Positions 48,879 through 58,674 of a stretch of DNA of 64,000 nucleotides are shown piece by piece. The notes beneath the pieces are model-generated. The model searched no databases. It was not told the origin of the DNA and saw nothing but the letters and a program-made list of their open reading frames with translations. The DNA comes from Ornithobacterium rhinotracheale. GTDB taxonomy: Bacteria > Bacteroidota > Bacteroidia > Flavobacteriales > Weeksellaceae. The first letter of the stretch is position 1. Each line of letters starts with the position of its first letter. A program made the position numbers and the translations under genes. The stretch is from the NCBI RefSeq assembly GCF_004088395.1, contig NZ_CP035107.1, positions 2,061,001-2,125,000 of the forward strand, in the 5' to 3' direction.

Positions 48879-49855
48879 ACCCGTAGCGCATTATCGAATG
48901 AGGTTAATTTTTAAATTGTTAATGTTACTATGAAAGACAAATTTATTGAGATATTGAATAGTAGTCAAGGAGGTAATTTTTGCCAATATTCTTGTTTTGA
49001 ATCCTTCAAAAGATTTGGCATAATTACGCCGTATCATAAATTGGTCACACAACTGCGAGAATAAAGTTTCTATACGTTTTCTACACTTTCTGAATGGATA
49101 GAACTGAGGTTTGTAATCTTTTTGATTTTTTCTTTTAGGGGTTTCTAACTGGATTTTCACCTCATTGAACAAGTCAAGCTGAACCGTTTGAGAAAGATAG
49201 CCCCTGTCTCCAAGTAACACGCAATCAGAAATTTGAAGTTTTATGTCTTTCAAATAATGAATGTCGTGAACGGAGGCGGGAGATAAGTCAAAACTTTGGA
49301 ACACACCAGCAATAGAACAGATCGCATGTAGCTTGTAACCATAAAAGTGTAGATTTTGAGAAGCACAAAAACCTTTATTTGGCATTGAAAAGCTATTTTC
49401 TTTACAGATTTTGCTTCTGGAAGAGCGGGATAATTTACACACTTCTAAAGGCATGCTGTCCACCAAGAAATAGTTTTCAAAATCATTGAACTTTTTCACC
49501 ATTTTGCACCTAATTTCTTCAAGAAAAGGGAAGAGTTTTCGTTTTCTTCTGTTGTAAACACTCCTTTCAATTTTAGATTCAATAGCCCAACCTTTTATCT
49601 CTCTAAAAAGCTGGTGCTCAGAATCGATAGATTTAAATTCTGCTAAAATAATTAAGCTTATCAGCTCTATATCAGATAATTTTGGTTTCACTGGTTTAAA
49701 ATAGAAATTTTCAGTTCCTGAAATTTCTATTAGTTTATTCAAAATAAAATTGTAACTTGCCTCTAGGTTGCTCATAATTGTATTTGATTGGTAACCAATG
49801 CAATTTACTTTTCTTTAGGCTCATGGGCAACCTTTTTTTATAATGCACTACGGGT
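48879..49855. mobile_element. insertion sequence IS-B, likely IS982 family
   Basis: An element of 977 bp with ends ACCCGTAGCGCATTAT and, on the other strand, ACCCGTAGTGCATTAT. It holds one intact transposase. The flanking 9 bases (left TACGGATTA, right TATTCCTAT) are not a duplication, so the original target is no longer paired. Its ends are shared with the MITE at 24213-24465 and with one end of the remnant at 60513. Confidence 0.88.
48891..49775 (-). CDS. DDE transposase of IS-B
   Basis: Transposase of 294 residues, intact. Motifs are PKLSDIELISLIILAEF, YFLVDSMPLEVCK, FYGYKLHAICS, LLGDRGYLS and FRKCRKRIETLFSQL, which place Asp, Asp and Glu in the order seen for DDE enzymes. It looks like the Riemerella/Ornithobacterium type usually filed under IS982; it differs strongly from the IS-A transposase. 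Truncated relatives stand at 58.7-59.1 and 60.5-60.9 kb. Confidence 0.85.
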   Translation of the reverse strand: MSNLEASYNFILNKLIEISGTENFYFKPVKPKLSDIELISLIILAEFKSIDSEHQLFREIKGWAIESKIERSVYNRRKRKLFPFLEEIRCKMVKKFNDFENYFLVDSMPLEVCKLSRSSRSKICKENSFSMPNKGFCASQNLHFYGYKLHAICSIAGVFQSFDLSPASVHDIHYLKDIKLQISDCVLLGDRGYLSQTVQLDLFNEVKIQLETPKRKNQKDYKPQFYPFRKCRKRIETLFSQLCDQFMIRRNYAKSFEGFKTRILAKITSLTTIQYLNKFVFHSNINNLKINLIR

Positions 49856-49884
49856 TATTCCTATAAAAAACCTTTATCAAAAAC

Positions 49885-49920
49885 AAAAAAGGAGAAAAAT
49901 TGTTTTTTTCTCCTTTTTTT
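49885..49920 (-). terminator. terminator after lepA
   Basis: An A/T-rich stem AAAAAAGGAGAAAAA with TTTTTCTCCTTTTTT lies 5 bases beyond the lepA stop. Long T runs on both strands allow action in both directions. Confidence 0.8.
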
Positions 49921-49924
49921 ATGT

Positions 49925-51721
49925 TTAGTCGTTAAGCTTAAGCACCGCCATAAAAGCACTCTGTGGCACCTCAACGCGTCCCACTTGGCGCATACGCTTT
50001 TTACCTTTTTTCTGTTTTTCCAAAAGTTTTCTCTTACGCGAAATATCCCCTCCGTAGCATTTTGCCGTTACATCTTTTCTTAGGGCTTTGATGGTTTCAC
50101 GCGCGATGATTTTAGCTCCAATTGCCGCTTGAATTGGGATATCAAACATTTGTCTTGGGATCAATTCACGCAGTTTAGAACACATTTTTTTACCAATCTC
50201 ATAAGCATTATCTCTGTGCACCAAGGCTGAAAGCGCATCCACAGATTCGCCGTTGATGAGCACATCTAAACGCACCAATTGCGACGGACGCATACCGATT
50301 GGTGAATAATCGAACGATGCATAACCTTTTGAAATGGTTTTTAATCGATCATAAAAATCAAACACTACCTCAGAAAGTGGCATATTAAAGGTAAGCTCCA
50401 CGCGGTCGGAGGTTAAGTAAGTTTGGTTTACGATTTCGCCCCGCTTGTCGATGCAGAGCGTCATTACAGGCCCCACAAAGTCGGCTTTGGTAATGATGGA
50501 GGCCTTAATGTAAGGTTCCTCGATGCGGTCTAGTCCGGAGGGGTCTGGCAAATCAGAGGGGTTATTCACCAGAATCATTTCATCGGGATTCTTCACGGTG
50601 TAGGCGTGGTAAGATACATTGGGTACGGTGGTGATGACCGTCATATCAAACTCGCGCTCTAATCTTTCTTGAATGATTTCTAAATGGAGCATTCCCAAGA
50701 ATCCGCAACGGAATCCGAAGCCTAAGGCAGCGGAACTTTCCTTCTGAAAGGTGAGGGAGGCATCGTTTAATTGTAATTTTTCAAGCGAATAGGTTAATTC
50801 CTCATAGTCCTCGGTGTCCACGGGGTAAATTCCCGCAAATACCATAGGTTTTACTTCCTCAAACCCGCCAATGGGCTTATCTGCGGGGCGTTTTACGGAG
50901 GTGATGGTGTCGCCCACCTTAACATCTACGGCGGTTTTAATGCCCGAGATAATGTAGCCCACATCGCCCGTTTTGATTACTTTTTTAGGCTCTTGTTTGA
51001 GCTTTAAAGTCCCAATTTCATCGGCTTCATACTCCTTGCCAGTCTGCATAAACTTCACAGCCTCGTGCTCGTGAATCTCGCCGTTTACTACTTTAAAGAA
51101 TGCCTCCACCCCACGGAATGGGTTGTACACGGAATCAAAAATCAGCGCTTGCAAGGGCGCATCGGGGTCGCCCTCGGGCGGCGGAATGCGCTCTATGATG
51201 GCGGCAAGGATTTCCTCCACCCCGATGCCTGTTTTGCCACTGGCGCGAATGATGTCTTCTTTCTCGCAGCCTAGGAGGTCTATAATATCATCGGACACCT
51301 CCTCGGGGTTGGCGCTGGGGAGGTCTATTTTATTTAAAATCGGAATGATTTCTAAATCATTTTCTAGGGCTAAATAAAGGTTTGAAATGGTTTGAGCCTG
51401 AATGCTCTGTGCGGCGTCTACAATGAGGAGAGCGCCCTCGCAGGCGGCAATGGAGCGCGATACCTCGTAGGAGAAATCCACATGGCCGGGGGTATCAATA
51501 AGGTTTAGTATGTATTTCTCGCCTTTATATTCATACTCCATTTGTATCGCATGGGATTTGATGGTGATTCCGCGCTCGCGTTCCAGCTCCATATCATCAA
51601 GTAGCTGGTCTTGCATTTCGCGCTCGGATACCGATTGGGTGTGAGATAAAAGCCTATCTGCCAAGGTGCTTTTCCCGTGGTCTATATGGGCTATGATACA
51701 AAAATTGCGTATGTTCTTCAT
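49925..51721 (-). CDS. lepA: elongation factor 4
   Basis: Ribosome-bound GTPase LepA/EF4, 598 residues from [17 protein letters not shown]. The G motifs are [20 protein letters not shown] and ILNKIDLP. The C-terminal LepA domain has [18 protein letters not shown]. It back-translocates or remodels stalled ribosomes. The longer frame adds seven residues and is unlikely. Single gene. Confidence 0.97.
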   Translation of the reverse strand: MKNIRNFCIIAHIDHGKSTLADRLLSHTQSVSEREMQDQLLDDMELERERGITIKSHAIQMEYEYKGEKYILNLIDTPGHVDFSYEVSRSIAACEGALLIVDAAQSIQAQTISNLYLALENDLEIIPILNKIDLPSANPEEVSDDIIDLLGCEKEDIIRASGKTGIGVEEILAAIIERIPPPEGDPDAPLQALIFDSVYNPFRGVEAFFKVVNGEIHEHEAVKFMQTGKEYEADEIGTLKLKQEPKKVIKTGDVGYIISGIKTAVDVKVGDTITSVKRPADKPIGGFEEVKPMVFAGIYPVDTEDYEELTYSLEKLQLNDASLTFQKESSAALGFGFRCGFLGMLHLEIIQERLEREFDMTVITTVPNVSYHAYTVKNPDEMILVNNPSDLPDPSGLDRIEEPYIKASIITKADFVGPVMTLCIDKRGEIVNQTYLTSDRVELTFNMPLSEVVFDFYDRLKTISKGYASFDYSPIGMRPSQLVRLDVLINGESVDALSALVHRDNAYEIGKKMCSKLRELIPRQMFDIPIQAAIGAKIIARETIKALRKDVTAKCYGGDISRKRKLLEKQKKGKKRMRQVGRVEVPQSAFMAVLKLND

Positions 51722-51897
51722 AAATCTATTGTAGGTTTGCAAAAATACTAAAAACTTTTGATTGTAAAATATTTATATCAGGATTTGCCATATTCCTTGC
51801 GGGGTGCGGGCATAGCGGGGATTTTTTGGAATGAAAATTGTCTTTCAGGCATCAATGTTTTTCTTTTAAATTCTAATACTTATCATTGGGTAACACT

Positions 51898-52224
51898 ATG
51901 CTTATCATCAGTACTAAATGGCTTGCAAAGAATGTAAGGGCTATGGCGGTATTTCCCTTTATTTTGGTGAGGGAAAGAGCGCTCCGAGGCAATGCGACAT
52001 TAATCAATCACGAGCGCATACACCTCAGGCAGCAGGCGGAGCTTTTGGTTATTTTCTTTTATCTCTGGTATTTTGTGGAATATCTGTACCACTATGCTAA
52101 GCTCAGGGATTCCTACCGAGCTTATCGGCGCATTAGTTTTGAGCGGGAAGCCTATGCCTGCGAGGCTGATTTTTCATACTTAAAGCGGCGCAAGCTCTGG
52201 CATTTTATCCATTATTTAAAATAG
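51898..52224 (+). CDS. small protein with a HERIH motif
   Basis: Protein of 108 residues from MLIISTKWLAKN. It has the sequence INHERIHLRQQAELLVIFFY, which contains H-E-x-x-H, and later FEREAYACEADF, whose Glu could be a third zinc ligand. This HExxH...E layout resembles a minimal gluzincin metalloprotease, and similar small proteins occur in Flavobacteriia as hypothetical proteins. A membrane-like stretch lies at about residues 49-65. Activity is not proven. It faces fumC. Confidence 0.75.
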   Translation: MLIISTKWLAKNVRAMAVFPFILVRERALRGNATLINHERIHLRQQAELLVIFFYLWYFVEYLYHYAKLRDSYRAYRRISFEREAYACEADFSYLKRRKLWHFIHYLK

Positions 52225-52252
52225 ATTGCCTCCAAAGCGGAGGGCTTAAATT

Positions 52253-52286
52253 AAGAATCGGCGCCAAATGCTTGGCGCCGATTCTT
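52253..52286. terminator. strong GC-rich hairpin between convergent genes
   Basis: A perfect 15-bp stem (AAGAATCGGCGCCAA with TTGGCGCCGATTCTT) and 4-base loop. It has no long T run on either strand, so it may end transcription only partly or protect 3' ends. Confidence 0.7.
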
Positions 52287-52318
52287 GCTGTTAATAATAA
52301 AAATGTTTATGAAAAATA

Positions 52319-53716
52319 TTATTTCATACTGCCGACCATATCTCTTGGGTTCACCCATTTGTCAAAATCCTCTGGGCTTACATAGCCTAAGCGCACGGCT
52401 TCCTCTTTGAGTGTGGTTCCGTTTTTGTGGGCGGTTTGTGCGATTTCTGCTGCCTTGTAGTAGCCTATGTGGGTGTTTAGGGCCGTTACAAGCATCAGGG
52501 AATTATCTACTAATTCTTTAATTCTCTTATCATTTGCCTCTATACCTACCACGCAATTATCTGTGAAAGATACGCAGGCATCACCGATGAGCTGGGCGCT
52601 TTGTAGTGCGTTGGCAGCCATTACGGGTTTAAACACATTTAGCTCATAATGACCTTGTGTGCCTCCTACTGAAATTGCCACATCATTACCCATTACCTGA
52701 GCGGCTACCATTGTTACGGCTTCGCACTGAGTAGGGTTCACTTTCCCTGGCATAATGGATGAGCCTGGCTCATTCGATGGAATGATGATTTCGCCAATTC
52801 CCGAGCGTGGTCCAGAGGCCATCATACGGATATCGTTAGCAATTTTATTTAAGGAAACGGCAATTTGCTTCAATGCGCCGTGTGTCTCCACGATGGCATC
52901 GTGGGCGGCAAGTGCTTCAAACTTGTTTGGCGCTGTTTTAAACGGAAGGCCTGTAAACTCCGCGATGTATTCCGCCACTTTTACATCATAGCCTTGTGGG
53001 GTGTTCAAGCCTGTACCCACGGCGGTGCCGCCTAGGGCTAGTTCCGAAAGGTGTTCAAGCGTATTGCGAAGTGCCTTTAAGCCGTGCTCCAATTGCGAAG
53101 CGTAGCCAGAAAACTCCTGCCCTAGCGTGAGTGGCGTAGCGTCCATTAGGTGCGTTCTACCGATTTTTACAATATCTTTAAACGCCTCTGCTTTTGCTTT
53201 AAGTGCATCTTTTAATTTTTCCACCCCAGGGATTGTAACCTCGGCAATTTTCTTGTACACTGCAATGTGCATTCCTGTGGGGAAGGTATCGTTTGAGGAC
53301 TGAGACTTGTTCACATCATCATTAGGCTGAAGCGTTTTCTCTCCCTCGCCAATCTTCTTGCCCGCTAATTCGTGCGCGCGATTAGCAATCACCTCGTTCA
53401 CATTCATATTTGATTGCGTGCCAGATCCAGTCTGCCAAATCACAAGCGGAAACTGGTCGTCCAGTTTTTTATCCAAAATCTCATCGCACACCTGTGCAAT
53501 AAGGTCTCTCTTTTCCACAGGCAGCACCCCAAGCGCAGCATTAGCATAGGCAGCGGCCTTCTTTAAATAGGCAAAGCCATAAATAATGTCCAGCGGCATA
53601 GAGGCAGCCGGCCCAATCTTAAAATTATTGCGTGAGCGCTCTGTTTGCGCGCCCCATTTTTTGTCTGCGGGTACTTTTACCTCGCCTAGTGTGTCTTTTT
53701 CTATTCTGTATTCCAT
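52319..53716 (-). CDS. fumC: fumarate hydratase class II
   Basis: Iron-independent fumarase of the citric acid cycle, 465 residues from [16 protein letters not shown]. The signature [15 protein letters not shown] and the substrate motifs [14 protein letters not shown] and [12 protein letters not shown] are intact. The length is normal for FumC. It is monocistronic, ending against a hairpin. The start at 53716 fits the family; the longer frame adds eight residues. Confidence 0.97.
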   Translation of the reverse strand: MEYRIEKDTLGEVKVPADKKWGAQTERSRNNFKIGPAASMPLDIIYGFAYLKKAAAYANAALGVLPVEKRDLIAQVCDEILDKKLDDQFPLVIWQTGSGTQSNMNVNEVIANRAHELAGKKIGEGEKTLQPNDDVNKSQSSNDTFPTGMHIAVYKKIAEVTIPGVEKLKDALKAKAEAFKDIVKIGRTHLMDATPLTLGQEFSGYASQLEHGLKALRNTLEHLSELALGGTAVGTGLNTPQGYDVKVAEYIAEFTGLPFKTAPNKFEALAAHDAIVETHGALKQIAVSLNKIANDIRMMASGPRSGIGEIIIPSNEPGSSIMPGKVNPTQCEAVTMVAAQVMGNDVAISVGGTQGHYELNVFKPVMAANALQSAQLIGDACVSFTDNCVVGIEANDKRIKELVDNSLMLVTALNTHIGYYKAAEIAQTAHKNGTTLKEEAVRLGYVSPEDFDKWVNPRDMVGSMK

Positions 53717-53860
53717 AATACTTAATTGATGTTTTTTCAAGGGTTAAAGTTACGATTTTTTTATCGCACTTGAGATATGATTTATATTGGCTTTTGCCAA
53801 ACACAAAAAAGAGAACTGATTTTCAAAAAAAACAATTCCCTTATTTTTAAACATTTACTC

Positions 53861-55264
53861 TTACGGATACATACGCTCCATGTCTCTGCCCACGGTACTC
53901 ATTCGGTGTTTAATGATGGTATTTTTTGGTCCGTAGTACCCTTCCCAGTTGGCTGGGGGCAATTGTTTTTCCCAGCGACTTAATTTCTTGAGCATTCTCT
54001 TTACTTTGCGCGGGTACTTTTCGGCTAGGTTGTGCTGCTCAGAAATGTCATCTTTTATATTAAATAAAAGCACGGGATTGGTATCCACTCGAATTACTTT
54101 CCAATCTCCACACTGAATAGCGGCAGCAGCACCACGCTTCCAATATAGGTTTTTGTGTGGCGTTCCGCTGTTTTTTTGAATATATGGCAACAAGTTCACC
54201 CCGTCGAGATGTTTATCTTTTCGGGTGTTTCCTGCTGCGACAAGGCTTGTGGGCAAAATATCGAGCGAAGATACAGCCTTGTCATACACCGCATTGGCAG
54301 GGATTTTCCCATTCCAGCGCATGATGTAGCCTACACGCACACCGCCTTCCCATACAGAGCCTTTCATTCCACGCAATTGCCCATTGTCGGAATAATTGGT
54401 GGTAGCGCCTCCGTTATCATTCAAGAATATTACTAAGGTATTGTCGTCAATGCCCTTGTTCTTCAATTCTTGCATCACACGCTCAATGTTGTAATCCATG
54501 TTAGAAAGCATGGCATCATAAGTTTGGCGACCTTCGCTGCCTACTTGGGTAAATTTATCCAAATCGTTCTTTTTAGCCTGCAGTGGTGTATGCACTGCAT
54601 TGTAAGCCAAATAAATGAAAAACGGCTGTTTTTTATCGGCATTTTCATCAATGAATTTTAACGCCTTATCGGTAAACATATCGGTAAGATAAGTGATTTC
54701 CTCTTCGGGGATAATCTTATCGTTGTCCCAAAGGGCGTATTTCTGTGCTCGTTTCTTTTTAAACGAAAAGAAATCTCTGTGCCCCTCTTGGAAACCATAA
54801 AATTCATCAAAACCACTTTTAAGCGGGAAGAATTTGGCTTCGTTTCCTAAGTGCCATTTTCCTACTGCCAAAGTGCGGTAGCCTTCTTCTTTCATGTGGT
54901 CTCCAATCGTTTTTTCGCTCAAGGCAAGCCCCACGTCTTCTTTTTTGAATCCTTCGCGTGGTTTTCCCGTAGGATTGTTTTCAAAGCCAAATCGCTGCTG
55001 ATAACGCCCCGTGAGTAAGCCTGCACGAGACGGGGCTCACACCGATGCCGAAACATATGCTTTAGAAAACAGTGTTCCTTCTTTTGCCAGACGATTGATG
55101 TTCGGCGTTGGGATTTCCTTGTTTCCGTAGCATTCAAAATCGGCATAACCTGCATCATCGCTTAAAATTACAATGATGTTTGGCTTGGTAGTAGTTTGTG
55201 CTTGTGTTGTGTAAATAAGCATCACGAGCAACAAAATGCTCAGCCATTTTTTTAAATAAGTCAT
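53861..55264 (-). pseudogene. secreted sulfatase with TGA at the catalytic cysteine codon
   Basis: Type I sulfatase frame of 468 codons. A signal peptide (MTYLKKWLSILLLVMLIYTT, cut near AQ) is followed by the metal motif NIIVILSDDAGYADFECYG. The sulfatase signature would be CAPSRAGLLTGR, but codon 76 (55039-55037) is TGA where Cys is expected: SASV-stop-APSRAGLLTGR. This Cys is normally oxidised to formylglycine, the catalytic residue. The rest (LAVGKWHLGNE, NDNGGATTNY) is intact without frameshift to the end. Without readthrough, only a 75-residue stub forms. Point mutation, assembly error or recoding are the options. Confidence 0.9.
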
Positions 55265-55505
55265 TACTAAAGTAACTTTTTGGGGTTGGCTAACAAATAT
55301 AGGCTATATTTAGTAAACAAAAGCTCTTTACAGAAAGATACATCTACTTTCCAGATTTTTTAATATCAATTTAGTTAATTCCTTTTTGAAAGAAATTAAA
55401 AACCATCAAAAACAAGATTTAAATCGTTAATTATTTATGATTTCATTTGTTTTCACGAAAAATATTCGTAAAATTGAATTGTTCAAGAACCAAAAACCTT
55501 AATTT

Positions 55506-55706
55506 ATGTATTTAAAAAGTAAAAAATTAATTTTTGCCCTATTTGTGATTTCTTTATTTTTAATCGGGCTAGGGCTTAACGACATTCGAGCTGATTACGC
55601 CGTGGGCAAGCCCATCACAAAATCTTTGATTTCACTCATCATTATTTGCGGAATCCCTGCGTGTACTTTCTTTTATAGGCTTTACATTGCAAAAGATGTG
55701 AAATAG
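55506..55706 (+). CDS. small membrane protein, unknown
   Basis: A 66-residue protein with two hydrophobic segments (about 8-24 and 41-57) and a basic start MYLKSKKLIF. It is not one I recognise. About 240 bases upstream separate it from the divergent sulfatase, and a strong terminator follows it, so it looks like a single-gene unit. Confidence 0.6.
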   Translation: MYLKSKKLIFALFVISLFLIGLGLNDIRADYAVGKPITKSLISLIIICGIPACTFFYRLYIAKDVK

Positions 55707-55713
55707 AAAACTT

Positions 55714-55743
55714 AATCGGCTACTTCGTTTGAAGTAGCCGATT
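55714..55743. terminator. bidirectional terminator
   Basis: A perfect 13-bp stem (AATCGGCTACTTC with GAAGTAGCCGATT) with 4-base loop, followed by a T run, between convergent genes. Confidence 0.88.
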
Positions 55744-55757
55744 ATTTTTTGCAGAGA

Positions 55758-57341
55758 TTACATACTCCTTCTGTGTGTAATGATGATATTTGAATGTTGG
55801 TTTTCAAACGCCTCCTCATAATTTGTTTTAAAGCCATGCAATAGCACTTCGATATTGTTTTCTTTGGCAAAAACATTGGCAAAATCTTGAACCAGCTCCA
55901 GCACATCGGTAGAAATGTATGATGACTTGCGTGCATCTATAATGAGCTTAGAATTTGGCTGAATGTTTTTTAAAGTCTTTTTGATGGCAGCTTTGTTTAA
56001 AAATGAAACCTCTTGTGCCAGCTCGATTTTCACCTCATCGGCATCGGTTAATTCCTTACGGCTGTAGTAATAAGCTCTTTTCATATTCCCCACCAAAATT
56101 GAAACAATCGCTACCGCCAGACCAAACATTACTCCTTTTAGCAAATCTGTCGCGACAACTCCTATCATTGTTACGATAAAAGGAACGAACTGATATTTTC
56201 CTTTATGCCAAAAATGCATTATTGTACTGGGTTTAGCCAATTTGTAGCCTACAAGAAGAAGCACTGCTGCAAGCGTAGCCTGAGGTATCATATTTAATAA
56301 CACAGGAATGCTTAAAACTGAGATTAAAAGTAAAAATCCGTGAATAATTGCCGACATTTTGCTCGTAGCCCCCGAATTTGCGTTGGCAGAACTCCTTACC
56401 ACTACCGAGGTCATAGGCAATCCTCCTAAAAACGAACTGATAATGTTCCCTATTCCCTGAGCTCTAAGCTCTTGATTGGTATCTGTAATGCGTCGATGCA
56501 CATCCATTCTATCAGCTGCCTCGATACACAAAAGTGTTTCTACCGAAGCTACCACGGCAATCGTTGCTCCAGCTACCCATACAGCAGGATTTAAAAAACC
56601 TTCAAAATTAGGCAACACGACTAATCCTTTGAAATCTTCAAAAGAGCTAGGTACTGGCAATTGCACTAAATTGCTGCTAGACAATGCCCACGCACTTCCC
56701 GAATACACAAAATATTGATTGATTAAAACGCCTAAGAGCACTACAATTAGTGCAGCGGGAAGCATTTTTATATTCTTTAAAAATGGAATTTTATCCCATA
56801 CAATGAGTATGATAAGGGAGAAAATCGTAATTACAACTGCTCCGTATTCTATATTATTGCTAAATTCTGTGATAAATTCGGGATTAAGGCTAAAAGAATC
56901 TAACAGCGATTCTGATGGCTTATACCCAAACACATTGGGCAATTGCTTCCATGCTATGATGACTCCTATACCTGCTAGCATTCCCTCGATCACAGACGAT
57001 GGAATGTATTCTGCTATGCTCCCCGCACGCACGAAACCTAAAATTAATTGAATGATGCCCGCCAACACACCTGCGCACAAAAATAGCTCAAATGCACCTA
57101 ATTCTTGAATATTTGCCCAAACAATGGCTGTGAGCCCTGCTGCGGGTCCCGAAACACTGATGTGCGATGTAGATAAATATCCGATGACGATCCCCCCTAC
57201 AATGCCTGCAATAACACCTGAAAGTGATGGTGCACCTGATGCCAAGGCTATGCCTAAACACAGTGGTAAGGCGACTAAAAACACCACTAAACCTGATGCA
57301 AAGTTTTTCTTGAAATCTTTTGCTAAATTATTTTTATTCAT
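55758..57341 (-). CDS. SulP family anion transporter
   Basis: Inner-membrane transporter of 527 residues, about 11-12 helices and a C-terminal STAS domain (about 430-527, with LIIDARKSSYISTDVLELV). The start MNKNNLAKDFKKNFASG and the repeat SGPAAGLTAIVWANI match SulP. A beta-carbonic anhydrase lies 450 bases upstream on the same strand, so bicarbonate uptake is more likely than sulfate. That assignment is an inference from context. Confidence 0.9.
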   Translation of the reverse strand: MNKNNLAKDFKKNFASGLVVFLVALPLCLGIALASGAPSLSGVIAGIVGGIVIGYLSTSHISVSGPAAGLTAIVWANIQELGAFELFLCAGVLAGIIQLILGFVRAGSIAEYIPSSVIEGMLAGIGVIIAWKQLPNVFGYKPSESLLDSFSLNPEFITEFSNNIEYGAVVITIFSLIILIVWDKIPFLKNIKMLPAALIVVLLGVLINQYFVYSGSAWALSSSNLVQLPVPSSFEDFKGLVVLPNFEGFLNPAVWVAGATIAVVASVETLLCIEAADRMDVHRRITDTNQELRAQGIGNIISSFLGGLPMTSVVVRSSANANSGATSKMSAIIHGFLLLISVLSIPVLLNMIPQATLAAVLLLVGYKLAKPSTIMHFWHKGKYQFVPFIVTMIGVVATDLLKGVMFGLAVAIVSILVGNMKRAYYYSRKELTDADEVKIELAQEVSFLNKAAIKKTLKNIQPNSKLIIDARKSSYISTDVLELVQDFANVFAKENNIEVLLHGFKTNYEEAFENQHSNIIITHRRSM

Positions 57342-57472
57342 TTCTTTCTATTCGTTTTAAATTTAAATCGGTTTGTTTTTCTTCATGTCTAAACAAGACA
57401 AAATCCTCTCTCTACACCTTTACTTCTTGATTTAAGGCATAGAAAGACAAAATATTTTGGTTACAAAAAAGT

Positions 57473-57778
57473 TTAAACGAATAGATCTGGAGGAGGATTC
57501 GGAATCGAAATATATGGCTCCTGATACAAGTGATTGCTGTAATCAAATGCTATTTTTAAAGCACTTGTATCGTTTGAAGATAAAGTGATAAATTGCTGAT
57601 ATAAGAAAATCAGCTTTTCTTCTTCAACAATTGAAGGTTTTGATTTGATAGGTTTTTCTTCCTCAACATTTGCCACAACGATATCTGTTCCCCACCCGCA
57701 CACTGTAGAAACACTCTGCAACAGCGTAAAGTTGAGAAAGATAGAAAGTAATAATATGGACAAATGTTTTACTGACAT
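57473..57778 (-). CDS. small secreted protein between SulP and carbonic anhydrase
   Basis: A 101-residue protein with a signal peptide (MSVKHLSILLLSIFLNFTLL and following) and a mature part rich in Glu and Lys (VANVEEEKPIKSKPSIVEEE), ending PNPPPDLFV. I do not recognise a domain. Small proteins with this layout are kept near SulP/carbonic anhydrase genes in some Flavobacteriia, by memory. It starts 10 bases after the carbonic anhydrase stop, so it is probably co-transcribed. Confidence 0.7.
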   Translation of the reverse strand: MSVKHLSILLLSIFLNFTLLQSVSTVCGWGTDIVVANVEEEKPIKSKPSIVEEEKLIFLYQQFITLSSNDTSALKIAFDYSNHLYQEPYISIPNPPPDLFV

Positions 57779-57788
57779 GGAATATAAC

Positions 57789-58469
57789 CTATTGTAAATT
57801 TTTGTTTTTAGTTTTACTCATCACCCAATCAGAATTGGTGAGGTTGTAAATCTTTTGAATGTCTGAAAGTGTCTGTTCAAAATCGATGTTTAAATCAATT
57901 AATTTCCCTGTTCCTATATCAAACACCCAGCCATGTACAATTGGGAAATGATCTAAAATATAGCGTTCTTGCACACACGCCATTTTGATCACATTCACAC
58001 ACTGCTCTTGCACATTCAATTCCACCAAACGATTGTATCTTTGTTGTTCATCTTCAATCGCGTCTAGCTCCTCACGGTGCAAACGATACACATCTCGAAT
58101 GTTTCTGAGCCAAGGGTTTAACAATCCATAATCTTGAGGCAACATAGCAGCCTTCACACCTCCACAGCCATAGTGCCCGCAGACGATGATGTGTTTCACC
58201 TTTAGGTGTTCTACTGCATACTGAATCACAGCCGTAGCACTCATATCTAGCGTGCTCACCACATTGGCGATGTTTCTGTGTACAAAAACCTCTCCAGGTT
58301 TCATTCCCATGAGTTCCTCAGTCGTTACTCGGCTATCGGAGCACCCGATGTAGAGAAATTCTGGCGACTGTCCCTCTGCCATTTTCTTGAAAAAATCGGC
58401 ATCTTTGCCCAATTTTTCCTTCACCCAATCTTCATTGTTCTTGAAGATCTTGTCATAAGTTTTTAACAT
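57789..58469 (-). CDS. beta-carbonic anhydrase
   Basis: Zinc enzyme that interconverts CO2 and bicarbonate, 226 residues from MLKTYDKIFKNNEDW. The zinc ligands are Cys43 and Asp45 in GCSDSR and His99 and Cys102 in GHYGCGG. It is of the cytoplasmic beta class. With the SulP transporter and the secreted protein it forms a likely bicarbonate-handling operon. The upstream 19 codons of the longer frame do not match the family. Confidence 0.95.
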   Translation of the reverse strand: MLKTYDKIFKNNEDWVKEKLGKDADFFKKMAEGQSPEFLYIGCSDSRVTTEELMGMKPGEVFVHRNIANVVSTLDMSATAVIQYAVEHLKVKHIIVCGHYGCGGVKAAMLPQDYGLLNPWLRNIRDVYRLHREELDAIEDEQQRYNRLVELNVQEQCVNVIKMACVQERYILDHFPIVHGWVFDIGTGKLIDLNIDFEQTLSDIQKIYNLTNSDWVMSKTKNKNLQ

Positions 58470-58667
58470 ATATAAATTTTCGTACCAAGAAACACTTTTC
58501 ACCCCTAAAAACAAAAAAAATATCATTTATTTAACTATCATCAGATACTTAAAATCCAGTTTTCACAGAAATTTGCAATTTTAGAATTAATTCCCTTTCT
58601 GGACTAAAAGGTACAAAATGTAAAAAATATTTGTGTTAAATTTATTTTTCCACTACGAAAAATTAAT

Positions 58668-58674
58668 AACAGTA
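58668..58674. repeat. left target duplication of the composite element
   Basis: AACAGTA stands directly before the left terminal repeat (58675) and again directly after the right terminal repeat (61022-61028). Confidence 0.65.

Noticed and set aside
47605-49855. IS-A plus IS-B as one composite transposon
   Set aside because: The two elements differ in transposase and ends, and no common outer duplication is present.
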